Of a stretch of 32,256 bases of DNA, positions 15,820-22,982 are shown piece after piece. Numbering within the stretch: the first letter of the stretch is position 1; each line of letters begins with the position of its first letter. Source of the stretch: Actinomycetota bacterium (GTDB taxonomy: Bacteria > Actinomycetota > Thermoleophilia > Gaiellales > Gaiellaceae); the NCBI GenBank assembly GCA_020029615.1, contig JAIBJO010000059.1, positions 1-32,256 on the forward strand, read 5' to 3'. The translations under genes were made by a program, and so were the position numbers. The notes below the pieces were generated by a model. It searched no databases. It saw only the letters and a list, made by a program, of their open reading frames with translations, and was not told the DNA's origin.

Positions 15820-16257
15820 GTGCCCTACTTCATCTGCCCCAACTGCAAGCAGCGATCGGTCGACCTCGACGGCTACGACGGGTTCACGATGCAGGCGGTT
15901 CAGTGCCGGAGCTGTGCGTTCGGCTTCCTCTTCGAGCTGCTCGAGGACTACTACCCCGCCCCGGAGACCGGGTTCGTCGTGTGTGACCGCGACACGCGCG
16001 TGCTGGCAGCCGGCCGTGGTGTCTTCGAGCTCACCGGGTACCGCGACGCGGACCTCATCGGACGCGACGTCGTCGAGGCACTCGCCCTCTCGGACGGGTC
16101 CCCGATCGAGCTCGTGCGCGAGTGGGGTGTACGCAAGCTCGGGCAGGAGCTCGAGATCCGCACCCGAGCGGGCATCGAGAAACGCGTCGTCGTCGATTTC
16201 TTCCCGGCGTACGACGACGACGGGGGGCTCTTGCTCGCGCTGACGCCGCGCTCGTAG
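15820..16257 (+). CDS. Zinc-ribbon plus PAS-domain protein
   Basis: A 145-aa protein. MPYFICPNCKQRS and VQCRSCAFGF give two CXXC pairs (C6/C9, C29/C32), a short zinc ribbon. Residues about 50-142 look like a PAS domain: TGFVVCDRDTRVLAAGRGVF, then ELTGYRDADLIGRDVVEAL and the final strand VVVDFFPAYDDDGGLLLALT. There is no output domain, so it may bind a partner or act as a small sensor; the ligand is unknown. The GTG start is supported by TACGCT (15806-15811) 8 nt upstream with no Shine-Dalgarno, consistent with a leaderless mRNA. Its stop codon lies inside the 32-nt palindrome at 16252-16283. Confidence 0.85.
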   Translation: MPYFICPNCKQRSVDLDGYDGFTMQAVQCRSCAFGFLFELLEDYYPAPETGFVVCDRDTRVLAAGRGVFELTGYRDADLIGRDVVEALALSDGSPIELVREWGVRKLGQELEIRTRAGIEKRVVVDFFPAYDDDGGLLLALTPRS

Positions 16258-16283
16258 GGGCGAGATATATCTCGCCCCTACGA
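16252..16283. terminator. Perfect 32-nt palindrome between convergent genes
   Basis: TCGTAGGGGCGAGATA is followed at once by its exact reverse complement, so the whole 32 nt is a perfect palindrome centred on TATA. It includes the stop codon of the PAS gene and ends 23 bp before the stop of the convergent thioesterase-like gene. It could fold in RNA on either strand and act as a bidirectional terminator, although there is no T-run. A dispersed REP-like palindromic element is the alternative. Confidence 0.6.
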
Positions 16284-16306
16284 CCCTCGCTGAATCCCGC
16301 CCGTGC

Positions 16307-16975
16307 TCACGCCCGCGGGGCGATCCAGGTCTGCTTCGCTGCAGCGAGAAGCTCGCCGTCCTCCGCGAAGAGAGCCGTACCGGCGAAGAGCTTGCGCCCG
16401 TCCTCTCCCAGCGGCCAGGCCGTCACGACACACTGCTCGCCGACGCCAGGGACCCGCGACACCCGCGCGGTCATGCGCCCGAGAACGACTTCCCCGCGCC
16501 CTTCGGCGCCCACCGCGTACGCGCCCGGGCAGTCGATGGCTGCCCAGACGATCTCCGGGATGGCCTCAGGAAGCGCGACCGGCGCCGCGTGCAGCGGCTC
16601 CCGCCCTGCGACAAGGCCGACGCGGATCTCCAGGCCGTCCTCGCGGACGCCGCAGACGAAGCACTCGCCGAACTCCGTGCTCCACTCGCGGATATGCCTC
16701 TCTCTCGACGCCTCGGCGGCCTCGACCGAGACCGGAGGCGGAGCATGGACGGCGAGGAGCGCGGGTCGAGCCTCGGCCACCAACGCCAGGTCGTCGAGGA
16801 GGCGTACGGCGTCTCCGTCGCGCTCGATCGTGAGTGGGCGGTCGAGGGGCGGTGGAAGGCGGAGCGTCACTTCGACCTCGTCGGCTGCCACGTACTCCGC
16901 GAGCCGGCCGCAGGCATACCCGCCGTTCGCGGACGTCAGCGGACCGCGAAAGTGACGCTCGAAGGTGATCTCCAT
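16307..16975 (-). CDS. Hotdog-fold thioesterase-like protein
   Basis: A 222-aa protein resembling a conserved actinobacterial family annotated as hotdog/PaaI-like thioesterases. Recognisable segments are FRGPLTSANGGYACGRLAEY near the N-terminus, VEVTLRLPPPLDRPL (35-49), the central GECFVCGVREDGLEI, and WAAIDCPGAYAVG, then VVLGRMTARV and the end LLAAAKQTWI. I infer acyl-thioester hydrolysis but see no residue that proves it. The ATG start is supported by TAGAGT (16984-16989, minus strand) 8 nt upstream without a Shine-Dalgarno. It is divergent from nadE; the two -10 candidates are only 2 bp apart. Confidence 0.85.
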   Translation of the reverse strand: MEITFERHFRGPLTSANGGYACGRLAEYVAADEVEVTLRLPPPLDRPLTIERDGDAVRLLDDLALVAEARPALLAVHAPPPVSVEAAEASRERHIREWSTEFGECFVCGVREDGLEIRVGLVAGREPLHAAPVALPEAIPEIVWAAIDCPGAYAVGAEGRGEVVLGRMTARVSRVPGVGEQCVVTAWPLGEDGRKLFAGTALFAEDGELLAAAKQTWIAPRA

Positions 16976-16983
16976 GTCCGCCG

Positions 16984-17015
16984 ACTCTAGTTACACTCAG
17001 TTTGTGACTGTGAGG
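16984..17015. promoter_or_regulatory. Divergent promoter region for the thioesterase-like gene and nadE
   Basis: On the minus strand TAGAGT (16984-16989) lies 8 nt from the thioesterase-like ATG. On the plus strand TACACT (16992-16997) would start transcription about 20 nt before nadE. GAGG (17012-17015) with an 8-nt spacer is a modest Shine-Dalgarno for nadE. The two genes therefore appear to use leaderless and leadered starts side by side. Confidence 0.5.
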
Positions 17016-17023
17016 CGAAAACT

Positions 17024-18736
17024 ATGAGAATCGCGCTCGCACAGCTGAATACGGTCGTCGGCGACCTGGCCGGCAACCGAGCGAAGATCATTCGAGCGCT
17101 CTCCGACACGCAGGCGCTCGGAGCCGACCTGGTCGTCTTCCCGGAGCTCGCCACCACGGGCTATCCGCCGGAGGATCTCCTGCTGCGACCCGGCTTCGTG
17201 CGCGCGGCACGCGAGTCGCTCGAGGAGATCGCGCTCGCCACCGACGGAGTCGTCGCGCTGGTCGGCACGCCGTGGTTCGACCGCGACCTCGCGAACGCGT
17301 GCGCGGTGTGCGCTGGCGGACGCGTCGAGGCGATCTATAGCAAGCACTTTCTCCCGAACTACGGCGTGTTCGACGAGCACCGGTACTTCGCCGAGGGTCA
17401 CGACCTCGTCGTCCTCGCCCTTGGCGACGCCTCGGTGGGGATCACGATCTGCGAGGACGTCTGGCAGCCCGGGCCGCCCGCGACGGATCTCGCGCTCGCC
17501 GGCGCTCAGCTGATAGTCAACCTCTCCGCCTCTCCGTATCACGTCGGCAAGGCCGAAGCGCGGGAGGAGATGCTTGTGACGCGAGCACGTGACACGAGCT
17601 CGTACGTCGCCTTCTGCAACCTCGCCGGTGGCCAGGACGAGCTCGTGTTCGACGGGCACTCGGTCGTTCTCGACCCTGCGGGCGACGTCGTTGCCCGTGC
17701 GCCCGGCTTTCGGGAGCACCTGCTCGTCGTCGACCTGGAGCCGCGGGACGCAATCGGCCGGCGGCTCAGCGACATCCGTCGCCGCGAGCTCGATCGCTCG
17801 CGCGAAGCGGCTCCCGAGGTCGCGACCGTCGAGCTTGCCGCTCCGCCCGCGCACGACGATCCCGTCGCTGCGGAGACTCTCCCGTTCGAGCCGAAGCTCG
17901 AACAGATGCGTCTCGCCCTCACGCTCGGCCTTCGCGACTACGTCGAGAAGAACGGGTTTCGAGACGTGGTCGTCGGCGTCTCGGGTGGGATCGACTCGGC
18001 CGTCACCGCAACTCTCTGCGTCGATGCGCTCGGTGCCACTCGTGTGCACTGCGTCTCGATGCCGTCACGGTTCTCGTCCGAAGGGACGAAGAGTGACGCC
18101 CGCGAGGTGGCCGAAAGGCTCGGCTGCGACTTCCGCGAGCTTCCGATCGAGCCGCCCGTCCGAGCATTTCACGACGCGCTGGGAGGAGAGATCGACGGCG
18201 GCCTCGCCGGCCTGGCGGCCGAGAACCTGCAAGCACGCGTGCGCGGCGTGCTCCTGATGGCTCTCTCGAACACCTACGGCTGGCTGGTCGTCTCGACCGG
18301 GAACAAGTCGGAGCTCGCAGTCGGGTACTCGACGCTGTACGGCGACATGGTCGGCGGCTTCTCACTGCTGAAGGACGTCTTCAAGACCGACGTCACCCGG
18401 CTCGCCCGGCATCTGAACGAGCGCGCAGGCCGGGAGATCGTTCCGCGAAGCACGATCGAGCGCCCTCCGAGCGCCGAGCTGCGCGAGGATCAGCGCGACG
18501 AGGACTCGATTCCGGCCTACGAAGCACTCGACCCGGTGCTGGAGGCGTACGTCGAGGAAGATCGGTCCCGCGAGGACCTGCTCGTCCTGTTCGATCGAGA
18601 CGTGGTCGAGCGCGCGGTCGCCCTCGTCGACCGCGCCGAGTACAAGCGCCGGCAGGCACCGCCGGGCGTGAAGCTCCGTCCCAAGGCGTTCGGCCGTGAC
18701 CGGCGCACACCGATCACGAATCACTGGCGGGGTTGA
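17024..18736 (+). CDS. nadE: Glutamine-dependent NAD+ synthetase
   Basis: A 570-aa two-domain enzyme that makes NAD+ from deamido-NAD+, ATP and glutamine. The N-terminal nitrilase-like glutaminase has the Glu-Lys-Cys triad: E41 in FPELATTGY, K107 in YSKHFLPNYGVF and C143 in TICEDVWQP. The C-terminal synthetase starts near residue 295 with the PP-loop VGVSGGIDSA (SGGIDS 320-325), followed by STGNKSELAVGYSTLYGD and RPPSAELREDQRDED. All motifs are intact and the length is usual for the short glutamine-dependent class. It ends 34 bp before the ArsR start; its stop codon lies within the -35 box (TTGACA) of the arsR promoter. Confidence 0.96.
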   Translation: MRIALAQLNTVVGDLAGNRAKIIRALSDTQALGADLVVFPELATTGYPPEDLLLRPGFVRAARESLEEIALATDGVVALVGTPWFDRDLANACAVCAGGRVEAIYSKHFLPNYGVFDEHRYFAEGHDLVVLALGDASVGITICEDVWQPGPPATDLALAGAQLIVNLSASPYHVGKAEAREEMLVTRARDTSSYVAFCNLAGGQDELVFDGHSVVLDPAGDVVARAPGFREHLLVVDLEPRDAIGRRLSDIRRRELDRSREAAPEVATVELAAPPAHDDPVAAETLPFEPKLEQMRLALTLGLRDYVEKNGFRDVVVGVSGGIDSAVTATLCVDALGATRVHCVSMPSRFSSEGTKSDAREVAERLGCDFRELPIEPPVRAFHDALGGEIDGGLAGLAAENLQARVRGVLLMALSNTYGWLVVSTGNKSELAVGYSTLYGDMVGGFSLLKDVFKTDVTRLARHLNERAGREIVPRSTIERPPSAELREDQRDEDSIPAYEALDPVLEAYVEEDRSREDLLVLFDRDVVERAVALVDRAEYKRRQAPPGVKLRPKAFGRDRRTPITNHWRG

Positions 18737-18765
18737 CAAGCTCCTATCGTAAGTAGTAGCTTACG
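18733..18765 (+). promoter_or_regulatory. arsR-type promoter with overlapping palindromic operator
   Basis: TTGACA (18733-18738), an 18-bp spacer and TAGCTT (18757-18762) form the promoter. CGTAAG-N6-CTTACG (18748-18765) is a perfect inverted repeat lying over the -10 box. The GTG start is 7 nt after the -10 box, so the transcript should be leaderless. Binding of the ArsR dimer to the repeat would block polymerase, a standard autoregulation arrangement. Confidence 0.75.
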
Positions 18766-18769
18766 GTAA

Positions 18770-19084
18770 GTGTTCGCTAACGGTCATCCTCTCGACGCGC
18801 TGGGCGATCCGACACGCCGGCAGATCTTCGAGCTGCTGCGCTCGGGGCCCAGATCGGTCGGGGCGCTCGCATCAGAGCTCCCGGTGAGCCGCCCCGCGGT
18901 CTCGCAGCACCTGCGTGTCCTCGAGGACGTCGGCCTCGTCACGCACCGGCGAAACGGGACGCGGCACCTGTACGAGCTCGACTCGGCCGGAATGCATGTG
19001 CTCCGCGACTGGGTCGACGGATTCTGGAACGAGGCCCTCGCCCGGTTCAAGGCGGCGGCCGAGACGAAAGGAGAGCCGCAATGA
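18770..19084 (+). CDS. ArsR-family transcriptional regulator
   Basis: A 104-aa winged-helix protein: HPLDALGDPTRRQIFELLRS, then ALASELPVSRPAVSQHLRVL as recognition helix and DVGLVTHRRNGTRHLYELD as wing. The C-terminal helix (LRDWVDGFWNEALARFKAAA) would dimerise. No metal-binding CxC pair is seen, so it belongs to the metal-independent branch commonly linked to AHSA1/SRPBCC proteins. Indeed its stop codon overlaps the ATG of such a gene (ATGA). The GTG start at 18770 is chosen because the -10 box lies 7 nt upstream and the HTH fold needs the following residues. Confidence 0.92.
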   Translation: MFANGHPLDALGDPTRRQIFELLRSGPRSVGALASELPVSRPAVSQHLRVLEDVGLVTHRRNGTRHLYELDSAGMHVLRDWVDGFWNEALARFKAAAETKGEPQ

Positions 19085-19527
19085 GCGACGCGATCGTCAT
19101 CGAGGTCGTGCGCAAGTCGGTCACGGTCGACTGCACGGTGGAGGAGGCATTTCGCATCTTCACCGCGGATGCGACGAGCTGGTGGCCGTACGAAAGCCAC
19201 TCGATCCACGAGACCGTGAGCGAGATCGTCTTCGAGCCGCACGTGGGCGGCGAGGTGTACGAGATCGCGGATTCGGGCGAGCGAGGACACTGGGCCACGG
19301 TGCTCGAGTGGGATCCGCCGCGCAGGCTCGTCCTCGCCTGGAACATCCGCAAGCGGGAGGAGCCGACCGAGGTCGAGGTTCGGTTCACCGCTCGAGAGGG
19401 TGGCACCAGCGTCGAGCTCGAGCACCGCGGCTGGGAACGCCTCGCCGAGGCTGGCACCGAGAAGCGCGCCAACTACGACACGGGGTGGGACTTCGTTCTG
19501 GGCAAGTACGTCGACCGCCTCGCCTAG
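19081..19527 (+). CDS. AHSA1/SRPBCC-domain protein
   Basis: A 148-aa SRPBCC (START-like) protein. Its pattern is VIEVVRKSVTVDCTVEEAFR, FTADATSWWPYESHS, HVGGEVYEIADSGERGHWAT, then VLEWDPPRRLVLAWNI and GGTSVELEHRGWERL. The fold makes a hydrophobic cavity; the ligand is unknown. It is translationally coupled to arsR (ATGA overlap) with AAAGGAG 6 nt before the ATG. In such pairs the ArsR protein usually controls the AHSA1 gene. Its end overlaps the convergent NUDIX gene by 4 bp. Confidence 0.9.
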   Translation: MSDAIVIEVVRKSVTVDCTVEEAFRIFTADATSWWPYESHSIHETVSEIVFEPHVGGEVYEIADSGERGHWATVLEWDPPRRLVLAWNIRKREEPTEVEVRFTAREGGTSVELEHRGWERLAEAGTEKRANYDTGWDFVLGKYVDRLA

Positions 19528-19997
19528 ACGCCGACGTCGACGGGCTCGGCAGGCGGCCCGCGCCGGATCAGGTCGCGGAGCGGGAGGCGGCGTGGCGCGA
19601 ATCGCGCCTCGGCCGCCTCCAGCTCGCCGATCGTCCACCAGCGGACCGCGGTCATTCCCTCTGCATGGAGCCTGTCCCACGAGAGACCGGGCGCCGGGTC
19701 GAACGCACGGGTTCGCACGAGGTAGATCCGCTCGGTCTCACCGTCCCAACGCCCGGCATCCAGCGGTGGGTGCACCGTTCGGATCCAGATGAGGGGGCCG
19801 AGGGCGGCCGGCACGAGTCCGACCTCTTCGAACAGCTCTCTGCGCACGGCCTCCTCGTCGGTTTCCCCCTCCTCGATCCCGCCTCCTGGCGTCGCCCATA
19901 CCGGCCGCTCACCAGCTCCCATCCGAACGAGGAGGACGCGGTCGTCCTCGTCCAGCACGAGTGCGCGAGCCGCCAGCCGCAGTCGCAAGTCGCTCAT
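19524..19997 (-). CDS. NUDIX hydrolase
   Basis: A 157-aa NUDIX enzyme that cleaves a nucleoside diphosphate linked to another moiety. The complete Nudix box GX5EX7REUXEEXGU is at residues 39-61: GGIEEGE, then TDEEAVRRELFEEVGL. Strands on either side are LAARALVLDEDDRVLLVRMG and RIYLVRTRAFD. The precise substrate (mutagenic nucleotide, ADP-ribose, dinucleotide polyphosphate) cannot be read from sequence. Its start overlaps the stop of the mug gene (ATGA), and the link to a base-excision glycosylase suggests nucleotide-pool or DNA sanitation. Confidence 0.92.
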   Translation of the reverse strand: MSDLRLRLAARALVLDEDDRVLLVRMGAGERPVWATPGGGIEEGETDEEAVRRELFEEVGLVPAALGPLIWIRTVHPPLDAGRWDGETERIYLVRTRAFDPAPGLSWDRLHAEGMTAVRWWTIGELEAAEARFAPRRLPLRDLIRRGPPAEPVDVGV

Positions 19998-20512
19998 GCG
20001 ACGAGATCATGCAGTGCCTGGAACCAGCGAAGCCGCTCGTCCCACGGGACCGCAGCGTTCGCGGGCGACGTCGAGGGGAGCACGAACAGCGCCGTCTCGC
20101 CCAACGTCCGCTCCTGCAAGCCGTGCTCGGGCCGCTCGCGGAACACGCCCTGGTACGCCGCCTTCCCGACGAACGCGATCGCGCGCGGCGCCAGCGTCGC
20201 GGCGAGCAGCTCAAGCCGCTCACCGCTGCCCTCGAAGTCGGCGACTCGAAGGTCGCTCGAGCCGCGAGTCGCCCTGCGGGCGGCGTTGGTCAGCCCGATA
20301 CCGAGCGCGAGCAGATCGCGCTGCTCCCGCGGCTCGAAGACGCGCGGTGTGAATCCGCCCGAGTGCAGCAATCGCCAGAAGTCGTTGCGCGGATTCGCAT
20401 AGTGCGCACCTGCAGTCGCGCTCGCCCGACCGGGGTTAATGCCGCAGAAGACCACTGCAAGGCGTGGCGCGAGCACGTCGGGCACCGCGCTCGGGATGTT
20501 CCCTTGCGTCAT
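19994..20512 (-). CDS. mug: Mismatch-specific uracil/thymine-DNA glycosylase (MUG/TDG family)
   Basis: A 172-aa glycosylase that flips out and excises U or T mispaired with G. Signature segments are VVFCGINPGRASATAGAHYA (motif 1, GINPG), NPRNDFWRLLHSGGFTPRV and LGIGLTNAARRATRGSSDL, then AFVGKAAYQGVF and the insertion loop VLPSTSPANA near the C-terminus. The first motif has Asn (GINPG), as in E. coli Mug. It is coupled to the downstream NUDIX gene by a 4-bp overlap and follows a GNAT gene by 27 bp on the same strand. These three may form one transcript. Confidence 0.93.
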   Translation of the reverse strand: MTQGNIPSAVPDVLAPRLAVVFCGINPGRASATAGAHYANPRNDFWRLLHSGGFTPRVFEPREQRDLLALGIGLTNAARRATRGSSDLRVADFEGSGERLELLAATLAPRAIAFVGKAAYQGVFRERPEHGLQERTLGETALFVLPSTSPANAAVPWDERLRWFQALHDLVA

Positions 20513-20539
20513 CGCATACAGCCTGACATCGCCGCGCCG

Positions 20540-20998
20540 TTACAAGATCCTGGTCATGAAGGCGCTGTTGGGATCGGCTTCGTAGTCGCCGAAAGGACCG
20601 CAGAGCTCGAAGCCGTGCTTGAGATAGAGGCGTCGAGCCGGCTCGGAGAACGCGAACGACCCGGTCTCGAGAGACAGGCGCGAGACCCCCATCCGCCTGG
20701 ACTCGGCGATGATGTGCCGAAGGAGCGCCGAAGCCAGCCCGCGCCGTCGGTGTGTCGGCGCGACGCGCATCGACTTGATCTCTGCATGGTCGTGGCCGAG
20801 CAGCTTGATCGCAGCGCAGCCCAGGATCTCTCCGTCCTCGATCATCGTCCAGAAGGTGACCTCGGGGACGCGCAGACCGTCGAGATCCAACGCGTGCTTG
20901 CTCTCTGGTGTCACGGAGACGGCCTTCATCTCCTCGATGTGCTCCTCGATGAACTCGGCGATCTCGGGTCCGGTCAGATCGTCGATGATGAGCTCCAT
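20540..20998 (-). CDS. GNAT-family N-acetyltransferase
   Basis: A 152-aa GNAT. The acetyl-CoA loop is AEIKSMRVAPTHRRRGLASA, with the last conserved segment ARRLYLKHGFELCGPFGDY. It resembles uncharacterised acetyltransferases described in general terms as acting on amines or amino acids; no substrate is assigned. A near-perfect Shine-Dalgarno (CAGGAGGTG, 5-6 nt before ATG 20998) makes this one of the few clearly leadered genes here. It is the first gene of the GNAT-mug-NUDIX group. Confidence 0.9.
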   Translation of the reverse strand: MELIIDDLTGPEIAEFIEEHIEEMKAVSVTPESKHALDLDGLRVPEVTFWTMIEDGEILGCAAIKLLGHDHAEIKSMRVAPTHRRRGLASALLRHIIAESRRMGVSRLSLETGSFAFSEPARRLYLKHGFELCGPFGDYEADPNSAFMTRIL

Positions 20999-21077
20999 CG
21001 CACCTCCTGCTCGGCGTGAACACGAGGAATACTCCTCAAGACGACGCGGACGCCCGGGCCGAGTACGTCAGGAACGC

Positions 21078-21266
21078 TCAGACGGCTTCGACTTCGCGTG
21101 CGTCCAGGCGGAGCTCGAGCATCATCCGAAGGCGCTCGCCCACATCGGACGGATCACGTCCGGGGTCCCGCTGACGCTCGAGCACTTTGACGGTGTCCTC
21201 CGTATAGCGCCAGCCGTAGCAGCGCTCGTAGCACTCCGCCTCACTGAGCGTCCGGAGCCGCTCCAT
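21078..21266 (-). CDS. Small hypothetical protein, 62 aa
   Basis: I do not recognise this family. The sequence MERLRTLSEAECYERCYG begins with a short segment containing C-x3-C flanked by aromatic residues, then WRYTEDTVKVLERQR, and finishes with a charged, probably helical region RLRMMLELRLDAREVEAV. It is soluble and shows no signal peptide. I prefer ATG 21266 to the GTG 6 bases upstream because TAGCCT (21275-21280, minus strand) lies 8 nt before that ATG, the spacing seen at other leaderless genes here. The coding look, the promoter and the otherwise empty stretch support a real gene. Confidence 0.62.
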   Translation of the reverse strand: MERLRTLSEAECYERCYGWRYTEDTVKVLERQRDPGRDPSDVGERLRMMLELRLDAREVEAV

Positions 21267-21274
21267 TCGCACGC

Positions 21275-21310
21275 AGGCTAGGTCACGATCCGGACGACGC
21301 CGGTTAGGCT
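21275..21310. promoter_or_regulatory. Divergent leaderless-type -10 boxes
   Basis: TAGCCT on the minus strand (21275-21280) is 8 nt from the ATG of the 62-aa gene. TAGGCT on the plus strand (21305-21310) is 6 nt from the GTG of the OsmC gene. The two boxes are 24 bp apart, so the -35 regions of the two promoters overlap. Confidence 0.5.
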
Positions 21311-21316
21311 CCGTTC

Positions 21317-21733
21317 GTGCCGACGCGCCCGCGTGTCCTGCAGTTCGACATAGCCGTGGACCGCGCTGGTGACGCGCGCAGCGCTCTCGGCGGAAGCCCG
21401 CTCCCGCGCGAGGCCGAGTGGTGGGCCGAGCACATCGTGCTCGCCGGGCTCGTACGGTGCACGCTCGCGAGCATGGACTACGCGGCGCGGCGGGCGGGCT
21501 ACAAGGTCGCCAGCTCCGGGAGAGCCCACGGGGTGGTCACGAAGCGCGAGGAGGACGGCCTGTATGCGCTCGTGGAGATCGAGACGACCCTCGACGTCCA
21601 GCTCGCGCCGGTTCCAGAGGCCGACGCGCTCAAACAGCTCGTCGCGAAGGCAGAGCGCGGCTGCTTCGTCTCGAACTCGTTGACGGCAAGACCGCGGCAT
21701 CGCTGGCTCGTCAACGGCGAGGACGTCGCGTGA
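21317..21733 (+). CDS. OsmC-family protein
   Basis: A 138-aa OsmC/Ohr-fold protein, a family of thiol-dependent peroxidases that reduce organic hydroperoxides. The two conserved cysteines are present: C48 in AEHIVLAGLVRCTLASM and C116 in ERGCFVSNSLTARPRH. The middle strand DGLYALVEIETTLDV fits the fold. It differs from classical Ohr and belongs to the general OsmC group, so peroxide specificity is inferred. The GTG start is fixed by TAGGCT 6 nt upstream. The stop codon overlaps the GTG start of the class V aminotransferase (GTGA), suggesting coupled expression. Confidence 0.9.
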   Translation: MPTRPRVLQFDIAVDRAGDARSALGGSPLPREAEWWAEHIVLAGLVRCTLASMDYAARRAGYKVASSGRAHGVVTKREEDGLYALVEIETTLDVQLAPVPEADALKQLVAKAERGCFVSNSLTARPRHRWLVNGEDVA

Positions 21734-22884
21734 GCACGACGACGCTCGACGTCCCGTCGGTCCGCGCCCGCTTCTCGGCGCTGCAGAGACATCTTGCGTT
21801 CTTCGACGGCCCCGGCGGAACGCAGTGCCCCGACGAGGTCATCGATGCGATCGCCGGCTACCTCCGGGAGTCGAACGCGAACGTCGGAGCGCCCTTCGAG
21901 ACGAGCAGACGGACGGACGAGCTGGTGGCGCTCGCCCACGAGCGTGCCGGCGCGTTCCTCGGCTGCTCGGATGCGGAAGTCGCGTTCGGCCAGAGCATGA
22001 CGGCGCTCAACTTCCTCTTGACCCGGGCGTGCGCGCGCACGCTCCGCGCAGGGGACGAGGTCGTCGTAACGGCACTCGACCACGATGCGAACGTATCGCC
22101 CTGGCTCGAGCTCGCCCACGATCTGGGGATCGTCGTCCGAGTCACCGGCCTCACGGAGGATCTCGAGCTCGACTACGACGGCCTGGCCAACCTCCTCTCC
22201 GAACGAACACGGGTCGTTGGCTTTCCCGCGGCGGCGAACTCCGTGGGCACCGCCCCGCCCGTTCGGCGCATCGTCGAGCTCGCGCATTCCGCCGGTGCTT
22301 TGGCCTGGGCCGACGCCGTCCACTACGCGCCCCATGGTCCGATCGACGTCGCCGATTGGGACGTCGACGTCCTCGTCTGCTCGCCGTACAAGTTCTTCGG
22401 GCCGCACCTTGGGCTCGCGTTCGGCAAGCGCGAGCTGCTGGAGTCCTGGCGCGCGTACAAGGTTCGGCCGGCCGCCGACGATCCGGTCGGGCACCGCTTC
22501 GAGCTCGGAACATTGCAGCACGAGCTCCTCGCGGGCTTCGTCGCAGCCGTCGAGTACGTCGACTCGCTCGGCTGGGACGCGATCCGGGCGCACGAGCATG
22601 TTCTCGGAGACCGGTTCCTCGCAGGGCTGCCCGGGCCGATCGAGCTCTACGGCCTTCCGACGATGGCGGGGCGCGTTCCGACGTTCTGCTTCAACGTCCC
22701 GGATCGGAGCCCCTACGAGGTCGCGACGTTCCTGGCCGAGCGCGACATCGCCGTCTGGCACGGGAACTACTACGCGCTCGAGACGATGCGCTACCTCGGC
22801 CTCGAGGACGGCGCCGTCCGGGCCGGCATCGTGCACTACAACACGGAAGACGAGGTCGACCGCTTGCTGGCCGGGCTCAGGAGA
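21730..22884 (+). CDS. Cysteine-desulfurase-like class V aminotransferase, 3' end lost
   Basis: A PLP enzyme of the SufS/cysteine-desulfurase-like group. The PLP Lys is K221 in VCSPYKFFGPHLG; other PLP contacts are H118 (ALDHDANVSPW), D195 and H198 (WADAVHYAPHG). The N-terminus HLAFFDGPGGTQCP is typical. Homology runs to about residue 385 (NTEDEVDRLLAGLRR). Beyond this the frame has no stop until 24396 and encodes meaningless sequence through the next genes. At 22872-22884 the DNA switches to the C-terminus of a DUF3052 protein in another frame, so the true stop codon has been lost by deletion. The core may still fold, but the natural product would carry a very long false tail. I give the end of homology, not a stop codon. 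Confidence 0.75.
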
Positions 22885-22982
22885 TCGGCCTCGCGCACGG
22901 GCTCGTGGACAACAAGTCGTGCTCCATCGACGACCGCTGGCAGGCGCTCCGCTTCGTCTACCGGCTCACAGACCGGCGCTGA
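22872..22982 (+). pseudogene. C-terminal remnant of a DUF3052 protein
   Basis: In frame with the TGA at 22980-22982 the DNA encodes QEIGLAHGLVDNKSCSIDDR, then WQALRFVYRLTDRR. This matches what I know of the end of DUF3052 proteins (GLVDNKVC, then a W-x-LRFV segment), a family common in actinobacteria. About three quarters of the protein is missing and no start codon or promoter is present. The fragment abuts the truncated aminotransferase in a different frame, so no fusion protein is made. It overlaps the convergent SIS gene by 17 bp. Confidence 0.65.
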
